Origin: Pseudomonadota bacterium
GTDB taxonomy: Bacteria; Pseudomonadota; Gammaproteobacteria; Burkholderiales; Burkholderiaceae_B
Direction: 5' to 3'
Assembly: GCA_023427085.1 (NCBI GenBank)
Contig: JAEZBO010000139.1
Coordinates: 1-31,249 of the forward strand
DNA: 31,249 nucleotides
Below the pieces are notes generated by a model, which was not told the origin of the DNA, did not search any database, and saw nothing but the letters and a program-made list of their open reading frames with translations. A program made the position numbers and the translations under genes. Positions 15,962 to 23,631 of the stretch are shown piece by piece. Positions within the stretch are counted from its first letter, which is position 1. Every line of letters begins with the position of its first letter.

Positions 15962-17487
15962 ACGGAATCTTCGACCAACTCGCCCTGGGTTTCGGCGTGG
16001 CCTTCACGCCGATGAACCTGCTGGTGGCGGCGCTCGGATCGTTCTTTGGCACCATCGTCGGCGTGCTGCCCGGACTGGGCCCGATCAACGGCGTGGCCAT
16101 GCTGATCCCCATCGCCTTCGCGATGAACCTGCCGCCCGAGACCGCGCTGATCCTGCTGGCGGCCGTGTACGTGGGCGCCGAGTATGGCGGCCGCATCACC
16201 TCGATCCTGATCAATGTGCCCGGCGAGGCCGCGGCGGTGATGACCACGCTGGACGGCTATCCGCTGGCGCGCCAGGGCCTGGCCAGCGTCGCGCTGTCGC
16301 TGTCGGCCTGGTCCTCGTTCGTCGGCTCGCTGATCGCCACGCTGGGCATCATCCTGCTGGCGCCGGTGCTGGCCAGCTGGGCACTGGCCTTCGGTCCGGC
16401 CGAATACTTCGTGCTGATGGTGTTCGCGTTCTGCGCGCTGACCAGCCTGCTGGGCGACCAGCCGGTCAAGGGCGTGCTCGCGGCGATGATCGGCCTGGCC
16501 ATCTCGACGGTCGGTGTCGATGCCAACTCGGGTGTCTACCGCTACGCCTTCGACCTGCCCCACCTGGCCGACGGCATCGACTTCGTCGTGGTGGTGATCG
16601 GCCTGTTCGCGGTCGGCGAAATGCTGCAGATGCTCGAGAAGGTCCTGTCCGGCCATTCGATCGACGTACCGGTCAGCGGCCGCAAGCTGTTCAACTGGAA
16701 GGAACTCAAGTTCACCAACAACAGCACCTTGCGCGGCGGCTTCCTGGGCTTTTTCATCGGCGTGCTGCCGGGCGCCGGCGCCAGTGTGGCGTCGGCGGTG
16801 GCCTATGCCAACGAAAAGCGGCTGATCGAAGGCAAGGATCCCGACGCCAAGTTCGGCCGCGGCGACATGCGTGGCCTGGTGGCGCCCGAGGCCGCCAACA
16901 ACAGCGCGGCGACCGGCTCGTTCATCCCGATGCTGACGCTGGGCGTGCCGGGATCGGGCACCACCGCGGTGATGATGGGCGCGCTGACGCTCTACAACAT
17001 CACGCCGGGTCCGGTGCTGTTCGAAAGCCAGCCCGAACTGGTCTGGGGCCTGATCGCCTCGCTGGTGGTCGCCAACGTCATGTTGTTCGTCATGAATGTG
17101 CCGATGGTGCGGGTCTTCGCGGCGATGCTGTCGATCCCGTCGTGGCTGCTGGTGCCGGGCGTATTGGCGATCAGCTTCATCGGCGTCTACGCGATCAACG
17201 CGACCACCTTCGACCTGATGCTGGTCGTCATCATCGGCGTCATCGGTTACTTCCTGCGCAAGCTCAACGTGCCGATGGCGCCGTTGATCCTGGGCGTGGT
17301 GCTGGGCACGATGATGGAGCAGAACCTGCGGCGCGCGCTGTCGATCACCAACGGCGAGGTCGGCATCCTGTTCCACAGCGGCGTCTCCAAGGGCCTGTGG
17401 GTCGCCGCCCTGGCCGTCGTGGTGGTGCCGATGGTCTATCGCCGGCTCAGCCGCATGCGCGCGGCGCGACGCCAGGATCCGCAGTAA
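15958..17487 (+). CDS. bctA: Tripartite tricarboxylate transporter large membrane subunit
   Basis: A 509-residue permease of the TctA family with about 10-12 membrane segments. Two repeated glycine motifs mark the two halves: VLPGLG at 36-41 and VLPGAG at 269-274. The highly conserved APEAANNSAATGSFIP stretch starts at 309, and GVPGSGTTA follows at 329. It should import tricarboxylates using an ion gradient, fed by BctC. The ATG at 15958 overlaps the bctB stop by four bases, with CGGAG upstream, which couples the two. Two tandem terminators follow, so it ends the operon. Confidence 0.93.
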   Translation: MNGIFDQLALGFGVAFTPMNLLVAALGSFFGTIVGVLPGLGPINGVAMLIPIAFAMNLPPETALILLAAVYVGAEYGGRITSILINVPGEAAAVMTTLDGYPLARQGLASVALSLSAWSSFVGSLIATLGIILLAPVLASWALAFGPAEYFVLMVFAFCALTSLLGDQPVKGVLAAMIGLAISTVGVDANSGVYRYAFDLPHLADGIDFVVVVIGLFAVGEMLQMLEKVLSGHSIDVPVSGRKLFNWKELKFTNNSTLRGGFLGFFIGVLPGAGASVASAVAYANEKRLIEGKDPDAKFGRGDMRGLVAPEAANNSAATGSFIPMLTLGVPGSGTTAVMMGALTLYNITPGPVLFESQPELVWGLIASLVVANVMLFVMNVPMVRVFAAMLSIPSWLLVPGVLAISFIGVYAINATTFDLMLVVIIGVIGYFLRKLNVPMAPLILGVVLGTMMEQNLRRALSITNGEVGILFHSGVSKGLWVAALAVVVVPMVYRRLSRMRAARRQDPQ

Positions 17488-17492
17488 ACGAC

Positions 17493-17531
17493 ACGGCCCG
17501 GGCCATCAGGCGCCGGGCCGTCGCAATTTTT
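17493..17531 (+). terminator. Rho-independent terminator 1 after bctA
   Basis: A 9-bp perfect stem (ACGGCCCGG at 17493-17501, CCGGGCCGT at 17513-17521) with an 11-base loop, followed by CGCAATTTTT. It lies 5 bp after the bctA stop. Confidence 0.8.
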
Positions 17532-17543
17532 GCCGCCGTACCG

Positions 17544-17576
17544 CCGGTGGGGACAGTCGTCCTCACCGGTTTTTTT
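17544..17576 (+). terminator. Rho-independent terminator 2 after bctA
   Basis: An 11-bp stem (17544-17554 and 17559-17569) with one G-T pair, a four-base loop AGTC and a run of seven T. It is stronger than the first, and the two stand in tandem. Read on the minus strand it has no T-run, so it serves the plus-strand operon and shields the convergent aminotransferase gene. Confidence 0.88.
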
Positions 17577-17620
17577 ATCCGGGCCGGCATATCGCCCTGC
17601 CTGGCCGGCGCTGGCGCGTC

Positions 17621-18787
17621 TCAGACCGTTTGCAGCCGCTCGATCGCCTGGTCGAGCGTCTCGGGTTTCTTGGCGAAGCAAAAGCGCACCAGCTTGTGAT
17701 TCGACTCGGCCGCATCCGGCTGGCGGTAGAACGCCGACACCGGGATCACCGCCACGCCATGCTTGAGCGTCAGCCAGCGCGAGAACTCGGCCTCGGGCAC
17801 GTCGGAAATCGCGCTGTAGTCGGCCAGCATGAAAAATGTGCCCGGGCTGGGCAGCACCTTGAAGCGCGTGCTGGCCAGGCCTTGGGCCAGGCGGTCGCGC
17901 CGGGCCTGATAGAAGGCCGGCAGCTGCAGGTAGGTGGCGGGATCGGCCATGTACGCCGCCAGCGCGTACTGCATCGGCGAGGACACCGTGAACACCATGA
18001 ACTGGTGCACCTTGCGCAGCTCGGCCGACAAAGCCTTGGGTGCGCAGCAGTAGCCGATCTTCCAGCCGGTGGTGTGATAGGTCTTGCCGAATGACGAGAT
18101 CACGAACGCACGCTCGGCCAATAGGGGCCGGCTGGCCACGCTCAGGTGCGGCTGGCCGTCGAACACGATGTGCTCGTAGACCTCGTCGGACACGATCAGG
18201 ATGCGCGTGTCGTGCACGATGGCTTCGAGCGCATCCAGGTCGGCATGGGTCAGCACCGCGCCGGTCGGATTGTGCGGCGAGTTGATCATCAGCAGCCGCG
18301 TGCGCGGCGTCACCGCGTCGCGCACCCGCTGCCAGTCGATGCGGTAGTAGGGATCGTCGGCTTGCGGGGCGCGCATCGGTACCGTCACGGCCGTGGCGCC
18401 GGCCAGCCGGATAGCCGGCAGGTACGAGTCGTAGCAGGGCTCGATGACGATCACTTCATCGCCGGCGTTGACGGCGCACAGCACGGTGGCCATCAGTGCC
18501 TCGGTGGCGCCACTGGTCACGGTGATCTCGGTATCGGGATCGTAGTCGGCGCCGTACTGGGTGTGCACCTTGGCCGCGATCGCGTTGCGCAACGGAGCAA
18601 TGCCCGGCATGTAGGGATACTGGTTGTGGCCGTCGGCCATCGCGCGCGTGACCAGATCGAGCAGCACCGGGTCGGCGTTGAAGTCCGGAAATCCCTGGCC
18701 CAGGTTGATGGCGCCGGTATCGGTCGCCAGACGGCTCATCACCGTGAAGATGGTGGTGCCCACATCGGGCAGTTTTGAATCGATCAT
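17621..18787 (-). CDS. PLP-dependent methionine aminotransferase, YbdL-like
   Basis: A 388-residue class I aminotransferase. The cofactor lysine is Lys235 in SSFGKTYH. NPTG (173-176), Asp201 and Tyr204 (DEVYEH) contact the cofactor. The stretches INLGQGFPDF, TVTSGATEAL and FGKTYHTTGWKIGY closely match E. coli YbdL, which transaminates methionine and aromatic amino acids with 2-oxo acids. The start at 18787 gives MIDSKLPDVGTTIF, the usual family N-terminus. The frame is open upstream, but that part is lysine/arginine-rich and not conserved. It is convergent with bctA and divergent from the membrane protein gene at 18926, with 138 bp between. A kynurenine aminotransferase-type activity is possible. 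Confidence 0.9.
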   Translation of the reverse strand: MIDSKLPDVGTTIFTVMSRLATDTGAINLGQGFPDFNADPVLLDLVTRAMADGHNQYPYMPGIAPLRNAIAAKVHTQYGADYDPDTEITVTSGATEALMATVLCAVNAGDEVIVIEPCYDSYLPAIRLAGATAVTVPMRAPQADDPYYRIDWQRVRDAVTPRTRLLMINSPHNPTGAVLTHADLDALEAIVHDTRILIVSDEVYEHIVFDGQPHLSVASRPLLAERAFVISSFGKTYHTTGWKIGYCCAPKALSAELRKVHQFMVFTVSSPMQYALAAYMADPATYLQLPAFYQARRDRLAQGLASTRFKVLPSPGTFFMLADYSAISDVPEAEFSRWLTLKHGVAVIPVSAFYRQPDAAESNHKLVRFCFAKKPETLDQAIERLQTV

Positions 18788-18925
18788 CGTGGCGCTTCTA
18801 TTCTGCTTGGTTTTTTCGGATTGCCGTCTCGGACGTCCATGGATAATACGCATTTTGCGGCGACACCCGAGTCTGGCCAGGCATGTCCGCCCTGCCCCCG
18901 GCGGCTGGCGCCGACCTAGCGCGGA

Positions 18926-19975
18926 ATGATAATGGCAGTTCGTTTATTCCTTGGGTTCCTGATCGCATTATCGGGCGCACAGTTCGCCGTCTGGCTGAAT
19001 ATGCCCCTGCCGTGGATGCTCGGTGCGCTGCTGTTTACCGCCGCGACCCGCATCGCCGGCTGGAACACCTGCTGCGCCACGCCGCTGCGCAATGCCGGCC
19101 AATGGGTCATCGGCACTTCGCTGGGGCTGTATTTCACGCCGCAGGTGGTCGCACATATCGGCGCCAACCTGCTGGCGATTTCGGCCGGCATGCTGTTCGC
19201 ATTATTGCTGTGTTTCCTCGGCACCTTCCTGCTGCAGCGGGTCGGCCGGCAGGACTTCCAGACCGCCTGGTTCAGTTCGGCCATCGGGGGCGCCAGCGAG
19301 ATGTCGGCACTGGCCGAACGATATGGCGCGCGTGTCGACCGGGTCGCCACCGCCCACAGCCTGCGCGTGTTGATGGTGGTGCTCATCGTGCCGTTCGCCT
19401 TTCAGTGGCTGGGCATCGCCGGACTCGATCCCACGCTGCCTGGGCCGACCCGCGTGTGGTGGCCAGGCCTGGGCCTGCTGGTGCTGCTGACCTGCCTGGG
19501 CGCGGCGGTATTCGTCTGGCGGCGCTGGCCCAGCCCGTGGGTACTGGGCCCGCTGGCCTGTGCGTTGACGCTGACGTCGCAGAATATCGAGCTGTCGGCC
19601 TTGCCGGCCGTATTCGTCAACGGCGGCCAACTGCTGATTGGCTGGTCGCTGGGTGATCGTTATCGCCCGGGGTTCTTCCGGACCGCGCCGCGCTTCATGG
19701 CGGTGGTGATGTTGTATACCTTGCTGGCGTTGGGATTGGCGCTGCTGTTGGCCTGGTTGCTGTCCTGGCTGTCGCACAGTCCCTTGCCGACCTTGATACT
19801 GGGCACGACACCGGGCGGCATCGCCGAGATGGCCATCACGGCCAAGGTCCTGCAGCTGGGCGTGCCGGTCGTCACGGCGTTCCATGTCACGCGCATGGTG
19901 CTGGTCGTGACGGTCACCGGGCCGCTTTATGTCTATCTGGCTGGCCGTCTGGACAGGCGTCGCCCTGGCTCATAA
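18926..19975 (+). CDS. AbrB-family inner-membrane protein (putative ammonia monooxygenase family, PF05145)
   Basis: A 349-residue, very hydrophobic protein with about ten membrane segments in two similar halves. The landmarks are MPLPWMLGAL, GQWVIGTSLGLYF and SSAIGGASEMS in the first half, and GTTPGGIAEMAITAK in the second. These GG(A/I)xEM repeats are the mark of the AbrB duplication family, which E. coli abrB defines. Its function is not established; the old name putative ammonia monooxygenase is not supported by any catalytic motif here. A transport role is likely. Two start codons are possible, 18926 (MIMAV) and 18932 (MAV). It is divergent from the aminotransferase gene. Confidence 0.85.
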   Translation: MIMAVRLFLGFLIALSGAQFAVWLNMPLPWMLGALLFTAATRIAGWNTCCATPLRNAGQWVIGTSLGLYFTPQVVAHIGANLLAISAGMLFALLLCFLGTFLLQRVGRQDFQTAWFSSAIGGASEMSALAERYGARVDRVATAHSLRVLMVVLIVPFAFQWLGIAGLDPTLPGPTRVWWPGLGLLVLLTCLGAAVFVWRRWPSPWVLGPLACALTLTSQNIELSALPAVFVNGGQLLIGWSLGDRYRPGFFRTAPRFMAVVMLYTLLALGLALLLAWLLSWLSHSPLPTLILGTTPGGIAEMAITAKVLQLGVPVVTAFHVTRMVLVVTVTGPLYVYLAGRLDRRRPGS

Positions 19976-19999
19976 ATGCCACATTCGGGTAAACGCTGA

Positions 20000-20029
20000 T
20001 TGGAATAAATTACCGGCGCTCGGTATGCT
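20000..20029 (+). promoter_or_regulatory. Possible cold-shock gene promoter
   Basis: TTGGAA and TATGCT are separated by 18 bp in an AT-richer patch. This would give a leader of about 150 bases before the start codon at 20185, a length typical of cold-shock mRNAs whose leader folds differently in the cold. The promoter is assigned by eye only. Confidence 0.35.
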
Positions 20030-20184
20030 GCATTCGCAGTCGTAATCAAGCTGTGTGCCAGTCCCGTCTGTTTGTCCGTCTTGTCCTGGATTTGGTTCCC
20101 ATTTCCTTGTTGGCAGGGCGTAGTCCATTAGGAATCAGCGGCCTTGGTTCATTGCATCCTCTGTTTCTATATGGACTTCACATC

Positions 20185-20391
20185 ATGGCTCAAACGGGCA
20201 AAGTCAAATGGTTCAACGCCGAGAAGGGTTTCGGTTTCATCACTCCTGATGCCGGCGGCACCGACGTGTTCGCGCACTTCTCGGCGATCCAGGGCCGCGG
20301 CTACCGCAGCCTGAACGAAGGCCAGGCTGTCGAATTCGAAGTCAAGGACGGCCCCAAGGGCCCGCAGGCCGAAGACATTCGTCCCCTGTAA
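20185..20391 (+). CDS. Cold-shock domain protein (CspA family)
   Basis: A 68-residue single cold-shock domain, the full family length. It begins MAQTGKVKWFNAEKGFGFI, with RNP1 KGFGFI and RNP2 VFAHF, the two aromatic patches that bind single-stranded RNA or DNA. Such proteins melt RNA secondary structure in the cold, or are made constitutively in some cases. No strong ribosome site is seen; GGA lies about 10 bases upstream of the start. A strong terminator follows, so the gene is a single transcription unit. It is the last gene before the 3.2-kb gene-free region. Confidence 0.96.
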   Translation: MAQTGKVKWFNAEKGFGFITPDAGGTDVFAHFSAIQGRGYRSLNEGQAVEFEVKDGPKGPQAEDIRPL

Positions 20392-20429
20392 GCGCAAGCG
20401 CCTGGCTTGACCGGCTTCGCGCCGGTAAG

Positions 20430-20465
20430 CGCCCCGATGCCTGTTTCAGGCGTCGGGGCGTTTTT
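20430..20465 (+). terminator. Rho-independent terminator of the cold-shock gene
   Basis: A 13-bp stem with one T-G pair (20430-20442 and 20448-20460), loop GTTTC, followed by TTTTT. A smaller hairpin ACCGGC-TTCGC-GCCGGT precedes it at 20410-20426. Confidence 0.9.
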
Positions 20466-20814
20466 ATTTTCATCCGGGATTATCGGCAGATAATCCTGAG
20501 TCGGCTTGGCGGCACTGCAGCAGTTTGCTGTCTGCCACGGCGGAATATATGTCGCGTGGGTTCGGCATGGTTTGCCAGGCGCCGGCTTGACCTCGGTTGG
20601 CAGCGTCGCCAGCAACTGACCCCAGCGACCGAAACGCAAGAACCGGGGGCTTTCGACCGCGCTCGGGGCCTGGGAGGCAGCGCTTGTTGGGCGGGCAGCG
20701 CCTGGATTGGCGGCACGTTCCAGCGCTGACAGCTGCCACTCGACCAAGTGGTGGATTGTTACAATTCTGTTTCAATTAAGCGCTTGCCAGACTGCGTGGT
20801 CGCGGCATCCAGCT

Positions 20815-20823
20815 TGTGGATAA
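20815..20823 (-). promoter_or_regulatory. DnaA box in the candidate origin
   Basis: TGTGGATAA on the plus strand, the exact DnaA consensus on the minus strand. It lies 35 bp after an AT-rich patch at 20753-20780 (GATTGTTACAATTCTG and onward) that could be a DNA-unwinding element. Confidence 0.5.
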
Positions 20824-20908
20824 TTTCTGGGACTTGTCCCTGTGAGGCACGGCGTTTGCGCCCCGTTTTCCCTCTGAAAACGGCCCGATTTTCCCGCTGC
20901 GGCCATTC

Positions 20909-20917
20909 TGTGGATAA
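20909..20917 (-). promoter_or_regulatory. DnaA box in the candidate origin
   Basis: A second exact TGTGGATAA, in the same orientation, 94 bp from the first. Two same-strand boxes near an AT-rich patch are the minimum expected of an oriC, but more boxes would be usual. Confidence 0.5.
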
Positions 20918-21509
20918 CTTCCTCGGAGTACGACATGATCGGCTTCGGCGGCTTGCGGTTCCTCGCTGGTTTCTTAGGCTTGAAGTCGTAACTTTTGTGG
21001 CGGGATGGGTAGCACCGGGTCCGCATCAAGAAGCGCCTCGCCTGTGTCGGGCCGCCTACCGCTCGCGCCGATTCGTGCCCAATACGTGTGTGTCGGATGA
21101 CCATGCGCCGGTATGCGTGCCTGCTGATCACGCACCGGCCGGAGAGGGTTGGCGGCCCGCATCGGGCAGGCTGTCAGCGGCGCAAGCTGAGTGCCGCTGT
21201 CTGCAACCGCGCCAAGCACAGGCGTGACTATCGTGTCCCGCACGGCCGAGCCGAGCCCTGCAGCGGTCGCAGGCAAATCGCGGCTGCCATTCTGTTTTGG
21301 CGTCCAGAGGAGTGGGATTGCCGGCGGGCGTGCGCAACCTATGTCATTCCTAAGTTTTCCTCACCTCATGCACGGGTTGGCCTTGGGATCCTGGCGCTAT
21401 CCACAGCCAGGTGCAAGTCTTAGGGGATGGGGAGCAGCGTTGCGGGATGGGCGGCGTTCCGGGCGGCCGGGCGAGTCGGGCCGGGGACAAGAGCCGTAAG
21501 CCGGAGACA

Positions 21510-21540
21510 GGCAGCGGGGAACGGGCAGCGGGGAACGGGG
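21510..21540 (+). repeat. 14-bp tandem repeat forming a G-quadruplex motif
   Basis: GGCAGCGGGGAACG occurs twice in a row (21510-21523, 21524-21537), followed by GGG. Within it the runs GGGG, GGG, GGGG, GGGG (21516-21540) are separated by loops of 3, 4 and 3 bases, a canonical four-stranded G-quadruplex pattern on the plus strand. It sits in a strongly G-rich block. Confidence 0.75.
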
Positions 21541-22381
21541 AGCTAGCTTACGGGTTAGGGGTGGCAGGCGAGTGCGGGAAGGTGGCGTCTCGGCCGGTAC
21601 CTCTGACAGGGAAGTCGCGAGTAAAGGGTGTGCTCGCCATCGATTGGGGCTGCATGGTGGCCTGGGTCAAGCATCCCTTGTGCGCGGTGGTGGATACAAG
21701 TCTGCGGCGCGATTCCGCAGCCGTTTCGGAGCGAAGTATGGCTTTTGCCGCGTTGCTTTTCTCGTGCCGGGGGTTCGAAGTTTCACGTGTCGTCGCGACC
21801 TGTCCGCCGGCACCGGCTCACGCATCGGTGGCCGACGCGTCTGCTACTGCAGCGATTGCGTTCGAGGGGTTTCAACGCGGTCGCCCGGTCGCTGCAGTTT
21901 GTTGTGACCGAGCGGCACGCAATGGATAAGGCTGCCTGCAGGGATACCTCATCGGCGTCCCGGGAACGGTTTGAGTGGCCTCAACCTGGACGCCGAGCTT
22001 TCCATGCGGTGACTGCCGGGCGCGGACCGCCGGACGCGGACCGACAACGGGTGTGCTTTTAAGGCTTCAAGCCGACGTTCAGGTCGGAAAGCGCGGAGGG
22101 TTGGCTTAGAGATGCGCCAGCGCAGGGCAGGGTAGACCACCTAGCTGTGCCGTGCAGCGCCGGGTTAGCGGTCATTCCGCTTATTGGAGGTCATGCTGGT
22201 GGGGCACAGCGTAATTCAACGCCGGGGACTACGTTTGCGATTCAGTCAGTACGATCGTAGGCTCGCAGGCGGGCAACGGCATTTGGTTGCGTAAATTCGT
22301 CCCAGTCACGACCGGGCCTGAAGCGCAATCTATGCGAACTGCCTTACTTTCCATCTAAGGCGGGTACGAAGCGGGTGGCTA

Positions 22382-22397
22382 GGTTTCACGTGAAACA
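22382..22397. promoter_or_regulatory. parS site 1
   Basis: GGTTTCACGTGAAACA, one mismatch (first base) from the 16-bp parS palindrome TGTTTCACGTGAAACA to which ParB binds. It is paired with site 2, 45 bp away start to start. Confidence 0.88.
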
Positions 22398-22426
22398 TCG
22401 ATGCTGCGGTTGTTTTGAAGGATGAA

Positions 22427-22442
22427 TGTTCCACGTGAAACA
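22427..22442. promoter_or_regulatory. parS site 2
   Basis: TGTTCCACGTGAAACA matches the general parS pattern TGTTNCACGTGAAACA exactly. Confidence 0.93.
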
Positions 22443-22946
22443 ACCACACGCGACCGATGCGGGCACGTTCCCGAAGTGGGCGCAGGTAAAAGGGGTGGTG
22501 GTCAGGATCGCGTTCTTAGGACTAACTGTTTATCGCGACCGCCGGACTTCGACTGCATCCGGCCAACGTGAGAAGCAGCATTGAGTTCGCACTGCCATCG
22601 ATCCGCTGCTTAGCTATGCAGGTAGTCAGCTGAGCGCGCTGGACCGCCGCGGTCGATAGATCGCAGCACCGCTCGACCGTAAGTGGCTGCCGACAGTTTC
22701 CCCAACCAGGTAGCTCAGAGCAGCTGGGGACGCCAGCATTCGGCTTACAGCAACTGTTTTGGCACGGCCCGAACCGATGTGGATTGCACGATATACAGCG
22801 GCTAGAGATAAACCGGGACCACTTCCTCCTCGTGCCATCAATCTTTAGGACCTGTTCTGTGTAGTGCGCCGTTCGACCCGCACGCGTCCTACCGCCTCAC
22901 TTAGTCGTCGTGTTCGATCGAGGCAGCGGAAGGGCAGGTCCCGGTA

Positions 22947-22962
22947 TGTTTCACGTGAAACA
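22947..22962. promoter_or_regulatory. parS site 3
   Basis: TGTTTCACGTGAAACA, a perfect palindromic parS. It is paired with site 4, 42 bp away start to start. Confidence 0.95.
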
Positions 22963-22988
22963 TCCCTGATTTGGTCAACAGTCAAGAT

Positions 22989-23004
22989 TGTTCCACGTGG
23001 AACA
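22989..23004. promoter_or_regulatory. parS site 4
   Basis: TGTTCCACGTGGAACA, a perfect palindrome carrying the C/G variant in both halves. Confidence 0.9.
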
Positions 23005-23563
23005 CTGGAGTCCGCTCTGATCGAGGAACCTGAAACGGCACGCGAGAGTGTTCGACCGGAGCATACACAGCGAGCAATCAGCTAGACGCTGGATGCGTCG
23101 CTGCTTCATCAACCGCATCGGAAAGGTGACCCCCGAGGAGCTGAGGTATGGCCCCGGTGTTGATTCACAAGACGGTAGCCAGCGCGGTTCTGTCGCACAC
23201 TCAAATAAGCAGGCTGCCAAGTCGCAGAGCAACCGCCATACCCCAGTGCGCCTGGAACCAATAACGCCTTGAACTGATGTTCGGCTGCGCGACAACATAG
23301 GTTGATGTTGCGTTCAGGGTCGGCCCCAGCCGTCCCGCGCTCAACAGCCGCTATTCAATGCAATGTCTATGGTGAAGCGGCGTGTCGCTCCGTACGGCAT
23401 CGGCTAACCGCCGCCCCGGCTGCGCCTAGGTTTGAATCGGTAATCTACCCCCGGATCTCCGCTCGGAACGATACGCTCCAAGCTCGCCTGCGTCAGGTGC
23501 CTGAATCCTCCCAATATCTCCGCCTCAAAACCACACTCAAGCGGATATAGCTCGCCCCTTAGA

Positions 23564-23579
23564 TGTTTCACGTGAAACC
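23564..23579. promoter_or_regulatory. parS site 5, overlapping the mnmG promoter
   Basis: TGTTTCACGTGAAACC, one mismatch at the last base. It covers the whole candidate -35 element (23572-23577) of the promoter that precedes mnmG, so ParB bound here could repress or modulate the operon. Confidence 0.88.
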
Positions 23580-23600
23580 GCATGAGCCAAGGCTTATAAT
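23572..23600 (+). promoter_or_regulatory. Promoter of the mnmG-rsmG-parA-parB operon
   Basis: Perfect TATAAT at 23595-23600 with GTGAAA (4 of 6 to TTGACA) 17 bp upstream. Transcription would begin near 23607, leaving a leader of about 25 bases before the mnmG ATG at 23632. Confidence 0.65.
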
Positions 23601-23631
23601 TTCCCTTTGATCTTTATCCTCACTCAGTTCC

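Larger units (their letters stand above)
20466..23563. other. Gene-free origin/partition region of about 3.1 kb
   Basis: The stretch between the cold-shock terminator and the mnmG promoter shows no protein with family similarity on either strand. The longest frames (for example 21411-21929 and 21628-22062) overlap one another and look random, with cysteine- and arginine-rich translations and no ribosome sites. The composition is less GC-rich than the neighbours, especially 22100-23560. It holds two exact DnaA boxes next to an AT-rich patch (20753-20780), a one-mismatch box CTATCCACA at 21397-21405, a G-rich block with a G-quadruplex motif (21421-21660), and four of the five parS sites. mnmG lies next to the replication origin in many bacteria, which supports the reading as an origin-proximal control region. 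Confidence 0.7.

Noticed and set aside
20301..20747. A 148-codon minus-strand frame running into the cold-shock gene
   Set aside because: It overlaps a certain gene and its terminator in antisense and shows no family features.
21779..21794. CACGTG-centred sequence AGTTTCACGTGTCGTC as a sixth parS
   Set aside because: The left half matches 7 of 8 bases but the right half only 3 of 8, so it is at best a half site.
21411..22062. Overlapping open frames of 111-172 codons in the gene-free block
   Set aside because: They compete in different frames over the same DNA, lack ribosome sites and recognisable motifs, and follow the G-rich composition. I read the stretch as non-coding.
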